A stretch of DNA of 64,000 bases. It comes from CAWIOX01 sp963837775 (GTDB lineage: Bacteria > Pseudomonadota > Gammaproteobacteria > Burkholderiales > Burkholderiaceae_D). Every line of letters begins with the position of its first letter. Positions within the stretch are counted from its first letter, which is position 1. The position numbers were made by a program, and so were the translations under genes. The notes beneath the pieces were generated by a model that saw only the letters and a list, made by a program, of their open reading frames with translations, ran no database searches and was not told the DNA's origin. Positions 50,324-59,235 of this stretch are shown here, piece by piece. The stretch lies in assembly GCA_963837775.1 (NCBI GenBank), contig CAWIOX010000017.1, forward strand, positions 1 through 64,000, read 5' to 3'.

Positions 50324-51784
50324 ATGCGTTTACTTCAAAAAGCACTCACATTCGATGATGTGCTGCTCGTGCCGGCATACTCGGCAATTCTCCCTAAAGA
50401 TACATCTCTTAAAACGCGTCTGACGCGAAACATCACGTTGAACATGCCGTTAGTTTCTGCGGCCATGGATACCGTGACCGAAGCGCGTCTGGCTATCGCT
50501 ATGGCGCAAGAGGGCGGCATCGGCATCATCCATAAAAATCTGACTGCCAAAGAGCAGGCGCGCGAAGTTGCCAAGGTCAAGCGCTTCGAGTCCGGCGTAT
50601 TGCGTGATCCGATCACGATTCCGCCAACGATGAAAATACGCGATGTGATTGCTCTGTCGTTGCAGCACGGCATCAGCGGCTTCCCGGTAGTCGAAGGTAA
50701 GATTGTGGTTGGCATTATCACCAACCGAGACTTGCGCTTTGAGGGTGAGTTGAACGCGGAAGTTCGCGACAAAATGACGCCTCGCGAAAAGCTGGTCTAT
50801 GTCAAGGAGGGCGCTGATCCGGTAGAGGCAAAGCGGCTGTTAAACAAACACCGTCTTGAACGTGTGCTGGTGGTGAATGACGCATTTGAGTTGCGCGGAC
50901 TTATCACTGTCAAGGATATACAGAAAGCTACGGAACATCCGCTGGCCTCAAAAGATCAGTTTGGCAAGTTGCGTGTTGGCGCTGCAGTCGGCACCGGCCC
51001 GGACAATGAAGAGCGGATAGAGTTGCTGGTCAATGCTGGCGTAGATGTGATCGTGGTCGATACCGCACACGGTCATTCTCAGGGCGTTTTGGATCGCGTG
51101 AAATGGGTCAAAACACATTTCCCGCATGTTGATGTGATCGGTGGCAATATTGCTACCGCAGCGGCCGCAAAGGCGCTGGCAGATTATGGTGCGGATGGCG
51201 TCAAGGTCGGCATTGGTCCTGGCTCAATTTGCACCACGCGTATCGTGGCAGGTGTCGGGGTGCCACAAATCACGGCCATTTCCAATGTCAGCAAAGCATT
51301 GAAAGACACAGGCATTCCGTGCATCGCCGATGGCGGCATCCGTTTTTCGGGTGATATTTCCAAGGCATTGGCGGCTGGCGCTTCCAGCGTCATGATGGGC
51401 AGTATGTTTGCCGGCACCGAAGAAGCTCCAGGCGAAGTGATTTTGTTTCAGGGGCGCAGCTACAAATCTTATCGCGGCATGGGCAGCTTGGGGGCAATGG
51501 CAGACGGCTCCGCAGATCGTTATTTCCAGGATGCCGCCAACAATACAGATAAATTTGTACCTGAAGGCATCGAGGGGCGCGTCGCTTACAAAGGCAGTGT
51601 GCTGGCCATCTTGTATCAACTGGTTGGCGGCGTCCGTTCTTCTATGGGCTATTGTGGCTGCGCGACGATTGATGAGTTGCGCGAAAAAGCTGAATTCGTC
51701 GAGATCACATCTGCAGGCATGAGAGAATCACATGTTCATGATGTGCAAATCACGAAAGAAGCGCCTAATTACCGCGCAGATTGA
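50324..51784 (+). CDS. guaB: Inosine-5'-monophosphate dehydrogenase
   Basis: 486 aa. Oxidises IMP to XMP, the first committed step to GTP. The TIM barrel is interrupted by two CBS domains (~95-205). The active-site loop GPGSICTTR holds the catalytic Cys; GGIRFSGDISKALAAGA and the flap YRGMGSLGAM follow. It has a strong promoter and starts the guaB-GGDEF-guaA cluster. Confidence 0.96.
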   Translation: MRLLQKALTFDDVLLVPAYSAILPKDTSLKTRLTRNITLNMPLVSAAMDTVTEARLAIAMAQEGGIGIIHKNLTAKEQAREVAKVKRFESGVLRDPITIPPTMKIRDVIALSLQHGISGFPVVEGKIVVGIITNRDLRFEGELNAEVRDKMTPREKLVYVKEGADPVEAKRLLNKHRLERVLVVNDAFELRGLITVKDIQKATEHPLASKDQFGKLRVGAAVGTGPDNEERIELLVNAGVDVIVVDTAHGHSQGVLDRVKWVKTHFPHVDVIGGNIATAAAAKALADYGADGVKVGIGPGSICTTRIVAGVGVPQITAISNVSKALKDTGIPCIADGGIRFSGDISKALAAGASSVMMGSMFAGTEEAPGEVILFQGRSYKSYRGMGSLGAMADGSADRYFQDAANNTDKFVPEGIEGRVAYKGSVLAILYQLVGGVRSSMGYCGCATIDELREKAEFVEITSAGMRESHVHDVQITKEAPNYRAD

Positions 51785-51831
51785 TTTTTTAAAACGCATT
51801 GCTGTTCAGTCAACCACATATTGAGTTCCTT

Positions 51832-52858
51832 ATGACGACTCCGGATTTAACCAGATTTGGCTACACGAGCGGGCTTAATACGGTATTGGATAGTGATGCA
51901 ACTGATGATCTCAGTCAGCAAGTATTACGTATCAGGCGCATAGGCAGGCGACTTTTCGGTGTGTCAAATTGCATCGTAACCCTCGGGGAGTCTCAGTCAA
52001 ACAGCATGGAAACGGAGCGCTCAATGGAGTCGATTGAGACTGCTTTCTGCGAAAATATGCCTATCCCATTGGAGTTTTTGCAAGTGCCAGATGCGCGTGA
52101 TGATCTAGCATTGTCTCAGCATCGATTAGTTCTCGGTGCGCCATATATCCGTTTTTATGCGACATATCCGATTCTGAATGACGACCGGGAGGCAGTCGGC
52201 AGCGTCAGTCTGATTGATTATGCGCCACGCACCTTGGATGATCAGGAGCGGCAATATTTGATGGATATGGCCGCTTTAGTGCGAGAAAGAGTTGCGTCTC
52301 AGTTTCCTGAGTGCATCTCAGCTTGATCTCGTCAAAAAGAACCGCAGCTTGCGCAGGGAGTCATTAATTGATCCCTTGATCGGAACCTGGAACCGTACCG
52401 CAATTACCCGTTCTCTGGTTATCGAGATGGATCGATGTAGTCAGGCGTCTAAGCCACTTTCATTGGTTTTTGTCGACTCTGATTATTTCAAGAAAATTAA
52501 CGAAGATCATGGACGTCCGGCCGGCGATACGATTTTACTAAAAATTGCCAGTCGCCTGCGTTCATGTATTCGTCCACATGACGCTTTGGGTCGCTACGAT
52601 GGCGGCAAGTTCATGATCATCTTGCCAGGGGCGTCACATGTGATTGCATTGGCGGTCGCAGAGCGGATGCGACTGGCAATCATGTCGCATCCAGAGATAA
52701 TTGGTCAAACAATAATTAATCTGACGATTAGCGCGGGCACTGCGTCTACCGATCAATTCCCGCAATCATCTCCTGAAGAGTTGACAAACCAAGCCGACGC
52801 GGCTCTTTATTCCGCAAAAAATATCGGGCCGAAATTGCGTGGTACAGGCAACTCCTAA
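51832..52858 (+). CDS. GAF + degenerate GGDEF protein (one-base frameshift as given)
   Basis: Two frames form one 341-aa protein if one base is removed near 52306-52307 (RERVASQFPECISA versus QFLSASQLDLVKKN). N-terminal GAF-like domain (~25-160) and C-terminal GGDEF domain (~175-335). The signature reads RYDGGKF instead of GG[DE]EF, so diguanylate cyclase activity is doubtful, though the metal/substrate strand DSDYFKKINEDHG is largely kept. ATG at 51832 is preferred. The location between guaB and guaA suggests co-expression with GTP synthesis. Confidence 0.78.
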
Positions 52859-52883
52859 TTCATCTTATATAAAAGCATATCCC

Positions 52884-54465
52884 ATGCACTCAAAAATTCT
52901 CATTCTTGATTTCGGCTCACAAGTCACCCAATTGATTGCTCGTCGCGTACGCGACTCTGGCGTGTTTTCCGAAGTTTATCCTTACGATGTCTCCGACGAA
53001 TTCATTCGTGGCTACGGCGCAGCGGGTGTCATCTTGTCCGGCGGCCCGAATTCAGTAATGGATGGCGACACGCCACGTGCGCCGCAAGCGGTGTTTGATC
53101 TGGGCGTGCCGGTACTTGGCATTTGTTACGGCATGCAAACAATGGCGGCCCAGTTGGGCGGGCAGGTCGAGAACGGCAAAGTGCGTGAATTCGGTTATGC
53201 CGAAGTGCGCGCACGTGGCCATACAGCTTTATTCTCCGGCATCAATGATTTCGTGACGCCGGAAGGCCATGGCATGCTGAAAGTATGGATGAGCCATGGC
53301 GACAAGGTCAATGAAATGCCGCCGGGCTTCAAGCTGATGGCGTCAACCGACAACTGCCCGATTGCCGCGATGGCAGATGATGAGCGCAAGTTCTATGCAG
53401 TGCAGTTCCATCCGGAAGTCACTCACACTGTGCAGGGCAAAGCCATCATTGGCCGTTTTGTGCACGAGATTTGCGGCTGCAAGTCCGACTGGAATATGCC
53501 GGACTATATCGCCGAAGCTGTCGATGCGATCCGCAATAAAGTTGGCAAGTGATGAAGTCATCCTCGGCTTGTCCGGTGGCGTCGACAGTAGCGTTGCTGC
53601 CGCCCTGATTCACCGCGCGATCGGCGATCAATTGACCTGCGTCTTCGTTGATCACGGCCTGTTGCGCCTCGACGAGGGCAAGATGGTGATGGACATGTTC
53701 GGCAAGAACCTCGGCGTGAAAGTAATTCATGTCGATGCCACAGCACAGTTCATGGGCGAGTTGGAGGGTGTCACTGACCCGGAAGCCAAGCGCAAGATCA
53801 TCGGCAAGGAATTCGTCGAAGTGTTCCAGTCCGAGTCTGGCAAGCTGAAGAATGCCAAATGGCTGGCGCAGGGCACGATTTATCCTGACGTGATCGAAAG
53901 TGCCGGCAAGGGTAAAAAAGGGCACACCATCAAGAGCCACCACAATGTGGGCGGCCTGCCTGAGACCTTGAATCTGCAGTTGCTGGAGCCGCTGCGCGAA
54001 CTATTCAAGGATGAAGTGCGCGAACTGGGTGTGGCGCTAGGCTTGCCGCATGACATGGTTTATCGCCATCCGTTTCCCGGCCCGGGACTGGGCGTGCGGA
54101 TTCTGGGCGAGGTCAAAAAGGATTTTGCCGACCTGCTGCGCCGTGCGGACGCAATCTTTATCGAGGAATTGCGCAATACTGTCGATGAAAACAGCGGCAA
54201 GAACTGGTATGAACTAACCAGCCAGGCTTTTGCGGTATTCCTGCCGGTCAAGTCGGTCGGCGTGATGGGCGATGGCCGCACTTATGAATACGTGGTGGCA
54301 TTGCGTGCGGTGCAAACACAGGATTTCATGACCGCACACTGGGCGCATCTGCCGCATGACTTGCTGGGCAAGGTATCGAACCGCATCATTAACGAAGTGC
54401 GCGGCATCAATCGCGTGGTGTACGACATTTCCGGTAAGCCGCCGGCAACGATTGAGTGGGAATAA
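52884..54465 (+). CDS. guaA: GMP synthase, glutamine-hydrolysing (one-base frameshift as given)
   Basis: Converts XMP to GMP using glutamine. Class I amidotransferase domain (ILILDFGSQVTQLIARRVR; nucleophile in GICYGMQ; HPEVTHT), then the PP-loop ATP pyrophosphatase (LGLSGGVDSSVAAALI) and dimerisation domain ending PPATIEWE. The first frame stops at ...RNKVGK just as the second enters ...ASDEVILGLSGG. Removing one A of AA at 53547-53548 gives a continuous 526-aa enzyme. Loss would cause guanine auxotrophy, so an assembly insertion is suspected. Confidence 0.94.
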
Positions 54466-54471
54466 ACCCAG

Positions 54472-54522
54472 CCAGTGTCCTGAATTGCTGACTTCTTAAA
54501 TGACACTGGCAATTCAGGACAC
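54472..54522. repeat. Interlocking inverted repeats after guaA
   Basis: GTGTCCTGAATTGC (54475-54488) and GCAATTCAGGACAC (54509-54522) are perfect 14-bp arms. An alternative pairing uses CCAGTGTC (54472-54479) with GACACTGG (54502-54509). The two stems exclude each other. The GTGTCCTGAATT block also matches the end of the IS256-family element at 63421. Confidence 0.6.
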
Positions 54523-54560
54523 CAGGCCATTTTAGAGCGCGACACCTATCCGAAGTATGC

Positions 54561-54597
54561 ACAGCCTGCGCGGCACAATATGCACCGCGCAGGCTGT
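54561..54597. terminator. GC-rich 13-bp hairpin downstream of guaA
   Basis: ACAGCCTGCGCGG (54561-54573) pairs perfectly with CCGCGCAGGCTGT (54585-54597) over an 11-nt loop, followed by TTTG. Probable terminator of the guaB-guaA unit, with a weak T tract. Confidence 0.6.
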
Positions 54598-54650
54598 TTG
54601 CGCTAATGCGTCATAATGGCAGTTCATTCCAGAATTATCTTTAAAAAACC

Positions 54651-55286
54651 GTGACTTACAGCATAAAAGAAATTTTCTATACACTTCAGGGCGAGGGCGC
54701 GCATGCGGGGCGTCCGGCCGTATTTTGCCGTTTTAGCGGTTGCAATCTCTGGTCCGGCAGGGAAAGCGACCGCGTCAGCGCAGTATGCCGTTTTTGCGAT
54801 ACCGATTTTGTCGGCACCGATGGCGTATCGGGCGGAAAATTTATCGATGGCAGGCAGTTGGCCGAAAAAATAGATAGCTTTTGGCCTGCCGACTATCCGG
54901 CGCATAAATACGTGGTATTTACCGGCGGGGAACCGTTGTTGCAATTGGACGAAGCGTTAATTGCCTGCATGCACGATGCCGGATTTACAGTCGCAATCGA
55001 AACCAATGGCACCTTGCCGGTGCCGCCCGGGGTAGACTGGATTTGCGTCAGCCCGAAAATCGGTTCCGAGCTCTGCGTACGACAAGGCAATGAATTGAAA
55101 GTCGTGATCCCGCAGGAAAATCAAGACCTGGACGCCTATGCCGCGCTGGCGTTCGAACATTTTTTCGTGCAGCCGATGGATGGACCTGACGCAGAAAAAA
55201 ATACCTTGCTTGCAATTGATACTTGCAAGCGCAAGCCGCAGTGGAAACTTAGTCTGCAGACACATAAACTATTACAGATACCGTAA
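54651..55286 (+). CDS. queE: 7-carboxy-7-deazaguanine synthase
   Basis: 211 aa from GTG at 54651. Radical-SAM enzyme of queuosine synthesis, converting CPH4 to CDG. The iron-sulfur motif is spaced Cys31-x14-Cys46-x2-Cys49 (FSGCNLWSG...VCRFCDTDF), not the usual CX3CX2C; this long form is known in Burkholderia QueE. FTGGEPLLQL and AIETNGTLP complete the fold. It is upstream of queD, which makes its substrate. Confidence 0.94.
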   Translation: MTYSIKEIFYTLQGEGAHAGRPAVFCRFSGCNLWSGRESDRVSAVCRFCDTDFVGTDGVSGGKFIDGRQLAEKIDSFWPADYPAHKYVVFTGGEPLLQLDEALIACMHDAGFTVAIETNGTLPVPPGVDWICVSPKIGSELCVRQGNELKVVIPQENQDLDAYAALAFEHFFVQPMDGPDAEKNTLLAIDTCKRKPQWKLSLQTHKLLQIP

Positions 55287-55291
55287 TTCCC

Positions 55292-55741
55292 ATGCTCACG
55301 ATTACCCGCAAGCTCGAATTCGATGCCGGTCACCGGATTCCTGACCACAAAAGCCAGTGCCGTAACCTGCATGGCCATCGCTACACCCTTGAAATCACCT
55401 TGGTGGGGGAGGTCGTCGATCAAGATGGCCAATCAGACAATGGCATGATCATGGACTTCTCCGACATCAAGACACTGGCCAAGGAGCATCTGGTGGATGT
55501 CTGGGATCATGCTTTTTTGGTGTACGAGAAGGATGCTGCCGTCAAACAATTTCTGGAAAGCCTGCCAGACCACAAAACTGTTGTGCTGAATCGTATTCCG
55601 ACGGTTGAAAATCTGGTCAGGATCGCTTTCGACATATTGAAGCCGGTCTACCGGGATCGGTATGGCACCGGATTAACCTTGAACAAAATCAAACTGTTTG
55701 AAACGCCGAATTGCTGGGCTGAAATTGACGGGCTAGTGTGA
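55292..55741 (+). CDS. queD: 6-carboxy-5,6,7,8-tetrahydropterin synthase
   Basis: 149 aa. Converts 7,8-dihydroneopterin triphosphate to CPH4. Zinc ligands: FDAGHRI and NLHGHRY; catalytic Cys in SQCRNLHGH. The closing KIKLFETPNCWAEI is family-typical. It is 5 nt after queE and 4 nt before tadA. Confidence 0.95.
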   Translation: MLTITRKLEFDAGHRIPDHKSQCRNLHGHRYTLEITLVGEVVDQDGQSDNGMIMDFSDIKTLAKEHLVDVWDHAFLVYEKDAAVKQFLESLPDHKTVVLNRIPTVENLVRIAFDILKPVYRDRYGTGLTLNKIKLFETPNCWAEIDGLV

Positions 55742-55745
55742 CAAG

Positions 55746-56232
55746 ATGACTGATCTGATTTTCATGCGTCAGGCGCTTGATCAGGCGCAGAATGCTTGGG
55801 CCTTGGGTGAGGTTCCGGTCGGTGCAGTGCGTGGTCAGGGACGGGCAGGTGGTGGCCACCGGTTTTAACCAGCCGATCGGCACCCATGACCCCACCGCGC
55901 ACGCGGAAATCATGGCCTTGCGTGCAGCGGCTACCATCCTTGGCAATTATCGCTTGCCAGGTTGTGAACTGTATGTGACGCTGGAGCCTTGCGTCATGTG
56001 TGCCGGCGCAATGATGCACGCTCGCCTGGCGCGTGTCGTGTTTGGTGCAACTGATCCAAAGACGGGCGCTTGCGGTTCCATCGTCAACCTGTTCCAACAG
56101 GAACGTCTGAATCACCACACCGAGGTAACTGGCGGCGTGCTGGAGCAGCAGTGCAGTCAACTTCTGAAAGATTTTTTTGCCGAGCGTCGCTTGCTGCAGC
56201 AGCAAGCGCGCCTGTCCAGTGAGATGATCTGA
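55746..56232 (+). CDS. tadA: tRNA-specific adenosine deaminase (one-base frameshift as given)
   Basis: Makes inosine at position 34 of tRNA-Arg(ACG). From ATG at 55746 the protein begins MTDLIFMRQALDQAQ and runs to EVPVGAV; there one extra base (near 55829-55830) breaks the frame. It resumes with RDGQVVATGFN. Corrected length 161 aa. Zinc site HAEIMAL (His, catalytic Glu) and PCVMCAGAM (two Cys) are intact downstream. TadA is essential in most bacteria, so a sequence error is likely. Confidence 0.92.
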
Positions 56233-56236
56233 CCCC

Positions 56237-57170
56237 GTGAATAAGTATTCTTCCATTATCCCGGCCGGCATCGGTGTTGCCATCGTGGCGCCCAGCGGCT
56301 ATGCCAGCGATGTTGCCGCGCTGAAACGCGGCATCGAGCAACTGGAAGCGCAAGGCTGCCAAGTTCACAATTATTACGATCCGATGGCAAGTTATCAGCG
56401 TTTTGGCGGGACGAAAGACGGTTGCGTTGCTCAATTCAATGCGGCCTTACAAAACCCTGATGTGCAAATCGTGATGGCCTTGCGCGGCGGCTACGGCTTG
56501 TCGCGTCTGTTGCCGGCACTGGATTTGCCGATGATGGCGCGGAGCGGAAAGCTGTTTGTCGGACATAGCGATTTCACCGTATTGCAAATGGCCATGTTGG
56601 CGCAAACCGGAGGGATTAGTTTTGCCGGACCGATGCTGTGCAGCGATTTCGGCATGGAAACACCAAGCGACTTCACGATGCGGCATTTTTGGCGCTGTCT
56701 GTCTAGCGATACTTACTCAATTGAGATGCCGGCGGAAGGCAATCCTAGCATTGATGTGACTGGCACCTTGTGGGGTGGCAACCTGGCGATACTGAATCAT
56801 CTGATCGGCACGCCTTATTTGCCGCAGCCGAAAGGCGGCATTCTGTTTATCGAGGACATCAATGAGCATCCGTACCGAGTCGAACGTATGTTGCTGCAGT
56901 TACTGCATGCCGGTGTATTGGCAAAGCAAAAAGCTATTTTGCTGGGTGATTTTTCCGGCTACCGCTTGAGTGAGTACGATAGAGGTTATGACTTCCAGGA
57001 AATGCTGGCTTATATCCGCTCGCAGTTGTCGGTGCCAGTACTGACCGGCCTTGCCTTTCGGTCATATTCGCGACAAGGTGACGCTAGCCGTCGGATGCCA
57101 AGCGGAGCTAATGGTAGAAGGGCAAACGGTAAGACTTGTGATGCGTAATTATCCGTGCCTGCAGCGCTAG
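56237..57170 (+). CDS. ldcA: LD-carboxypeptidase (one-base frameshift as given)
   Basis: Cytosolic LD-carboxypeptidase releasing D-Ala from recycled murein tetrapeptides. N-terminal APSGYA, RGGYGLSRLLP, nucleophile Ser in GHSDFT, Glu in FIEDINEHPYRVERML. The frame breaks at TT 57051-57052. As given it ends ...RANGKTCDA at 57148. Removing one T restores LPFGHIRDKVTLAVG, which contains the catalytic His, and a 310-aa protein ending at 57170. GTG start; 4 nt after tadA. Confidence 0.88.
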
Positions 57171-57239
57171 CCAAAGACCAGGTTATTTTTATTATTTTGC
57201 TGTCTCAAAGATGATTGGCGCAAATATCAGGATTCCAAT

Positions 57240-57318
57240 GAAAAAATATACTACCCTAAGTATTGTATGAACGTCTTATAAAATAAGCGGCTAGCTACCT
57301 GTTATCGAACATACCCCG
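57240..57318 (+). repeat. Double-hairpin 3' element, copy G
   Basis: Most diverged copy, 70 nt after the corrected ldcA stop and in its orientation. AAAATATACT...AGTAT, CTTATAA, GCGG and ACATACCCC blocks are conserved at the family spacing. Confidence 0.65.
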
Positions 57319-57354
57319 CCAAATTCACTTGAATTAACATGGCCAGATCATCGT

Positions 57355-57837
57355 TTAGCGAACACCTTCTTCCGATAGCGCAGCAGTTTTGACTCCGGGA
57401 TGAAACTGAATTGTCGTCAACTTATTCAAGCTGCCGCTATTTTTCAATATATCTGCCAAAGTAACGCCATCCAATACTTTCAGATACGCATTGGTGGCTC
57501 GTCGTATCACATCCTGCAATAGGCAGGCGGGTGCCAGTACGCATTCATTATGTTCACTGCTGAAGCACTCAACCATCAGGAAGTCCGATTCCGTGATGCG
57601 GATTACCTCACCCAAATTGATATTTCCGGGCTCTATTTTTAATCGAAGGCCGCCATTACGCCCGCGAATAGTCTCAATCAATCCCGCCAAGCCCAGTTGA
57701 TGCACTACTTTCATCAAGTGATTTTTTGAAATTCCATACACTTCAGCGATATCCTGAATCGTGACAAGCCGATCACGGTTCAGCCCCAAATACATTAGGG
57801 TACGCAAAGAATAATCGGTGTAGTGAGTTAAACGCAT
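57355..57837 (-). CDS. nsrR: Nitric-oxide-sensing Rrf2 repressor NsrR
   Basis: 160 aa. Rrf2 winged helix-turn-helix (MRLTHYTDYSLRTLMYLGL; YGISKNHLMKVVHQL; RGRNGGLRL). A three-cysteine cluster (VECFSSEHNECVLAPACLL) binds the NO-sensitive iron-sulfur centre. Cysteine spacing fits NsrR rather than IscR. Divergent from nnrS, a typical NsrR target, with a matching operator between them. Confidence 0.9.
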   Translation of the reverse strand: MRLTHYTDYSLRTLMYLGLNRDRLVTIQDIAEVYGISKNHLMKVVHQLGLAGLIETIRGRNGGLRLKIEPGNINLGEVIRITESDFLMVECFSSEHNECVLAPACLLQDVIRRATNAYLKVLDGVTLADILKNSGSLNKLTTIQFHPGVKTAALSEEGVR

Positions 57838-57885
57838 AACTTGGCTTCCCTTGCATTAAAGATGGAGAATTAATATTGCTTTATT

Positions 57886-57922
57886 TTGCATCACAATATA
57901 AGATCCATTATAAATGCATATT
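57886..57922 (+). promoter_or_regulatory. nnrS promoter with overlapping NsrR operator
   Basis: TTGCAT (57886-57891), 17-nt spacer, TATAAA (57909-57914). The 23-bp segment 57900-57922 has the form AAGATcCATT-ata-AATGCATaTT, close to the dyad AAGATGYATTTNAAATRCATCTT known for NsrR. Operator covers the -10, so bound NsrR would block RNA polymerase. The predicted transcript start near 57921 also excludes the ATG at 57914 as a start codon. Confidence 0.72.
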
Positions 57923-57937
57923 AAATATTGGGTTGTT

Positions 57938-59140
57938 ATGGCACTTTTAAAGATAGACGAGCCGGAAAAATCAGACCATCAAAAACAAGGATTCAGTAAC
58001 CATCCTGTGTGGCGATTGGGCTTCCGCCCATTTTACCTGCTGGCAACTGCCTTTGCTGCCATCAGCATCCCAATATGGCTGACCAGTTATTTAGGTTGGT
58101 TTCAGGTCGCACCAAATATCAATCTGCTTTGGCACATGCATGAGATGGTATTTGGCTTTGCAATCGCTGTAATTATTGGGTTTTTATATACGGCAGGGCG
58201 CAATTGGACCGGCTTGTGGACACCCAGAGAAGGGCATCTGGCTGCACTATCGGCGTTATGGCTGGCAGGGCGTCTTGCCATGCTGGCGACGCCAACAATA
58301 GCAACGGCATTCATCGATTGGGCTTTTATTCCGCTTGCGACATGGCCAATTTATAAAATATTGAAACGCTCTGGAAATAAACGCAACATGTTTCTGGTAG
58401 GGTTGCTGACCTTGCTGACACTGGGAAATACACTATTTCACGCGGCTTCATTCGGATGGCTGGCAATTTCGCCCATCGTGGTAATGCAGGGCGCTATTCT
58501 CGTTATCGTTATCATTACATCTGTAATTGGTGGCCGCGTCATTCCTGGCTTTACTGCTAATGCCGTTCCTGGTGCGAAACCTGTTGTAGAGCCAAAAAGA
58601 GACAAAATCACAATAATACTAACTGTTGCAGCAAGTGTTTCCTGGTTGTTGCCGTTACCTTCGGCAATCGTCGGCACATTAGCCATCAGCGCAGCTATCA
58701 TGCAAGTAATCCGTTTAGCCGGTTGGCAACCCCAGCGTACGCTGCAGCGGCCACTAGTATGGATATTGCATATCAGCTACGGATGGATGCCACTTGGTTT
58801 TGTTTTGCTGGGACTGGCAAAATGGGGCGTCTTGCCTGCTAGCGCGGCTTTCCACGCCTTGGCTGTTGGTACAATTTCAGGCCTGATTGTTGGCATGATC
58901 ACGCGAACTGCGCTGGGCCATACAGGACGTCAGCTTAAGGCAGGGCGGCCTGAGTTGTGCATGTACATACTTATCCAGATTGGGGCGCTGGCGCGATTAA
59001 TGGCAGCGATCGACATTGGCAGCACTCGTGAAATAATGCTTTATATCGCAGCACTTAGCTGGTCAATCACATTCGTGCTTTATCTGGCAATTTATGGCCC
59101 TTATTTATTGCGGTTACGACTGGATGGCAAAGAAGGTTAG
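57938..59140 (+). CDS. nnrS: NnrS family heme-copper membrane protein
   Basis: 400 aa, about twelve membrane helices. Conserved NnrS features: HPVWRLGFRPFYLLA near the N-terminus and LLWHMHEMVFGFA with paired His, then VIGGRVIPGFTANAV. The MITRTALGHTGR motif follows. NnrS helps cells resist nitrosative stress by limiting formation of the dinitrosyl iron-complex form of iron. ATG at 57938 (MALLKIDEP) is preferred because the upstream ATG lies at or before the promoter's transcript start. Confidence 0.9.
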   Translation: MALLKIDEPEKSDHQKQGFSNHPVWRLGFRPFYLLATAFAAISIPIWLTSYLGWFQVAPNINLLWHMHEMVFGFAIAVIIGFLYTAGRNWTGLWTPREGHLAALSALWLAGRLAMLATPTIATAFIDWAFIPLATWPIYKILKRSGNKRNMFLVGLLTLLTLGNTLFHAASFGWLAISPIVVMQGAILVIVIITSVIGGRVIPGFTANAVPGAKPVVEPKRDKITIILTVAASVSWLLPLPSAIVGTLAISAAIMQVIRLAGWQPQRTLQRPLVWILHISYGWMPLGFVLLGLAKWGVLPASAAFHALAVGTISGLIVGMITRTALGHTGRQLKAGRPELCMYILIQIGALARLMAAIDIGSTREIMLYIAALSWSITFVLYLAIYGPYLLRLRLDGKEG

Positions 59141-59148
59141 AAACTCAA

Positions 59149-59179
59149 ACGGCATGCTTTTAGCGTGCCGTATTTTTTT
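59149..59179 (+). terminator. rho-independent terminator of nnrS
   Basis: ACGGCATGC (59149-59157) pairs with GCGTGCCGT (59163-59171) over a 5-nt loop (one G-T pair), followed by A and T7 (59173-59179). It lies 8 nt after the stop. Confidence 0.85.
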
Positions 59180-59234
59180 GTGCGCCCAGCATAGGTGCAA
59201 TCTCGGAGGTGCAAGCCCTCCCGTAAGCAGATTG
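59180..59234 (+). other. Possible 5' fragment of a group II intron
   Basis: Starts GTGCGCCCAGCATAGGTGCA directly after the terminator T run, and contains the small hairpin GGAGG-tgcaag-c-CCTCC (59205-59221). A GTGCG start and a GGAGGTGCAAGYCCTCC-like hairpin resemble domain I of bacterial group II introns, some classes of which insert just after intrinsic terminators. Only ~55 bp remain before phage-derived coding sequence; no intron-encoded protein is present. Recognised by eye only. Confidence 0.4.
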
Positions 59235-59235
59235 T

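Noticed and set aside
12685..57170. Programmed ribosomal frameshifting in smc, ligA, guaA and other genes
   Set aside because: No shared slippery heptamer or downstream structure; each site needs loss of one base and several sit in ordinary short runs. Assembly insertions are simpler.
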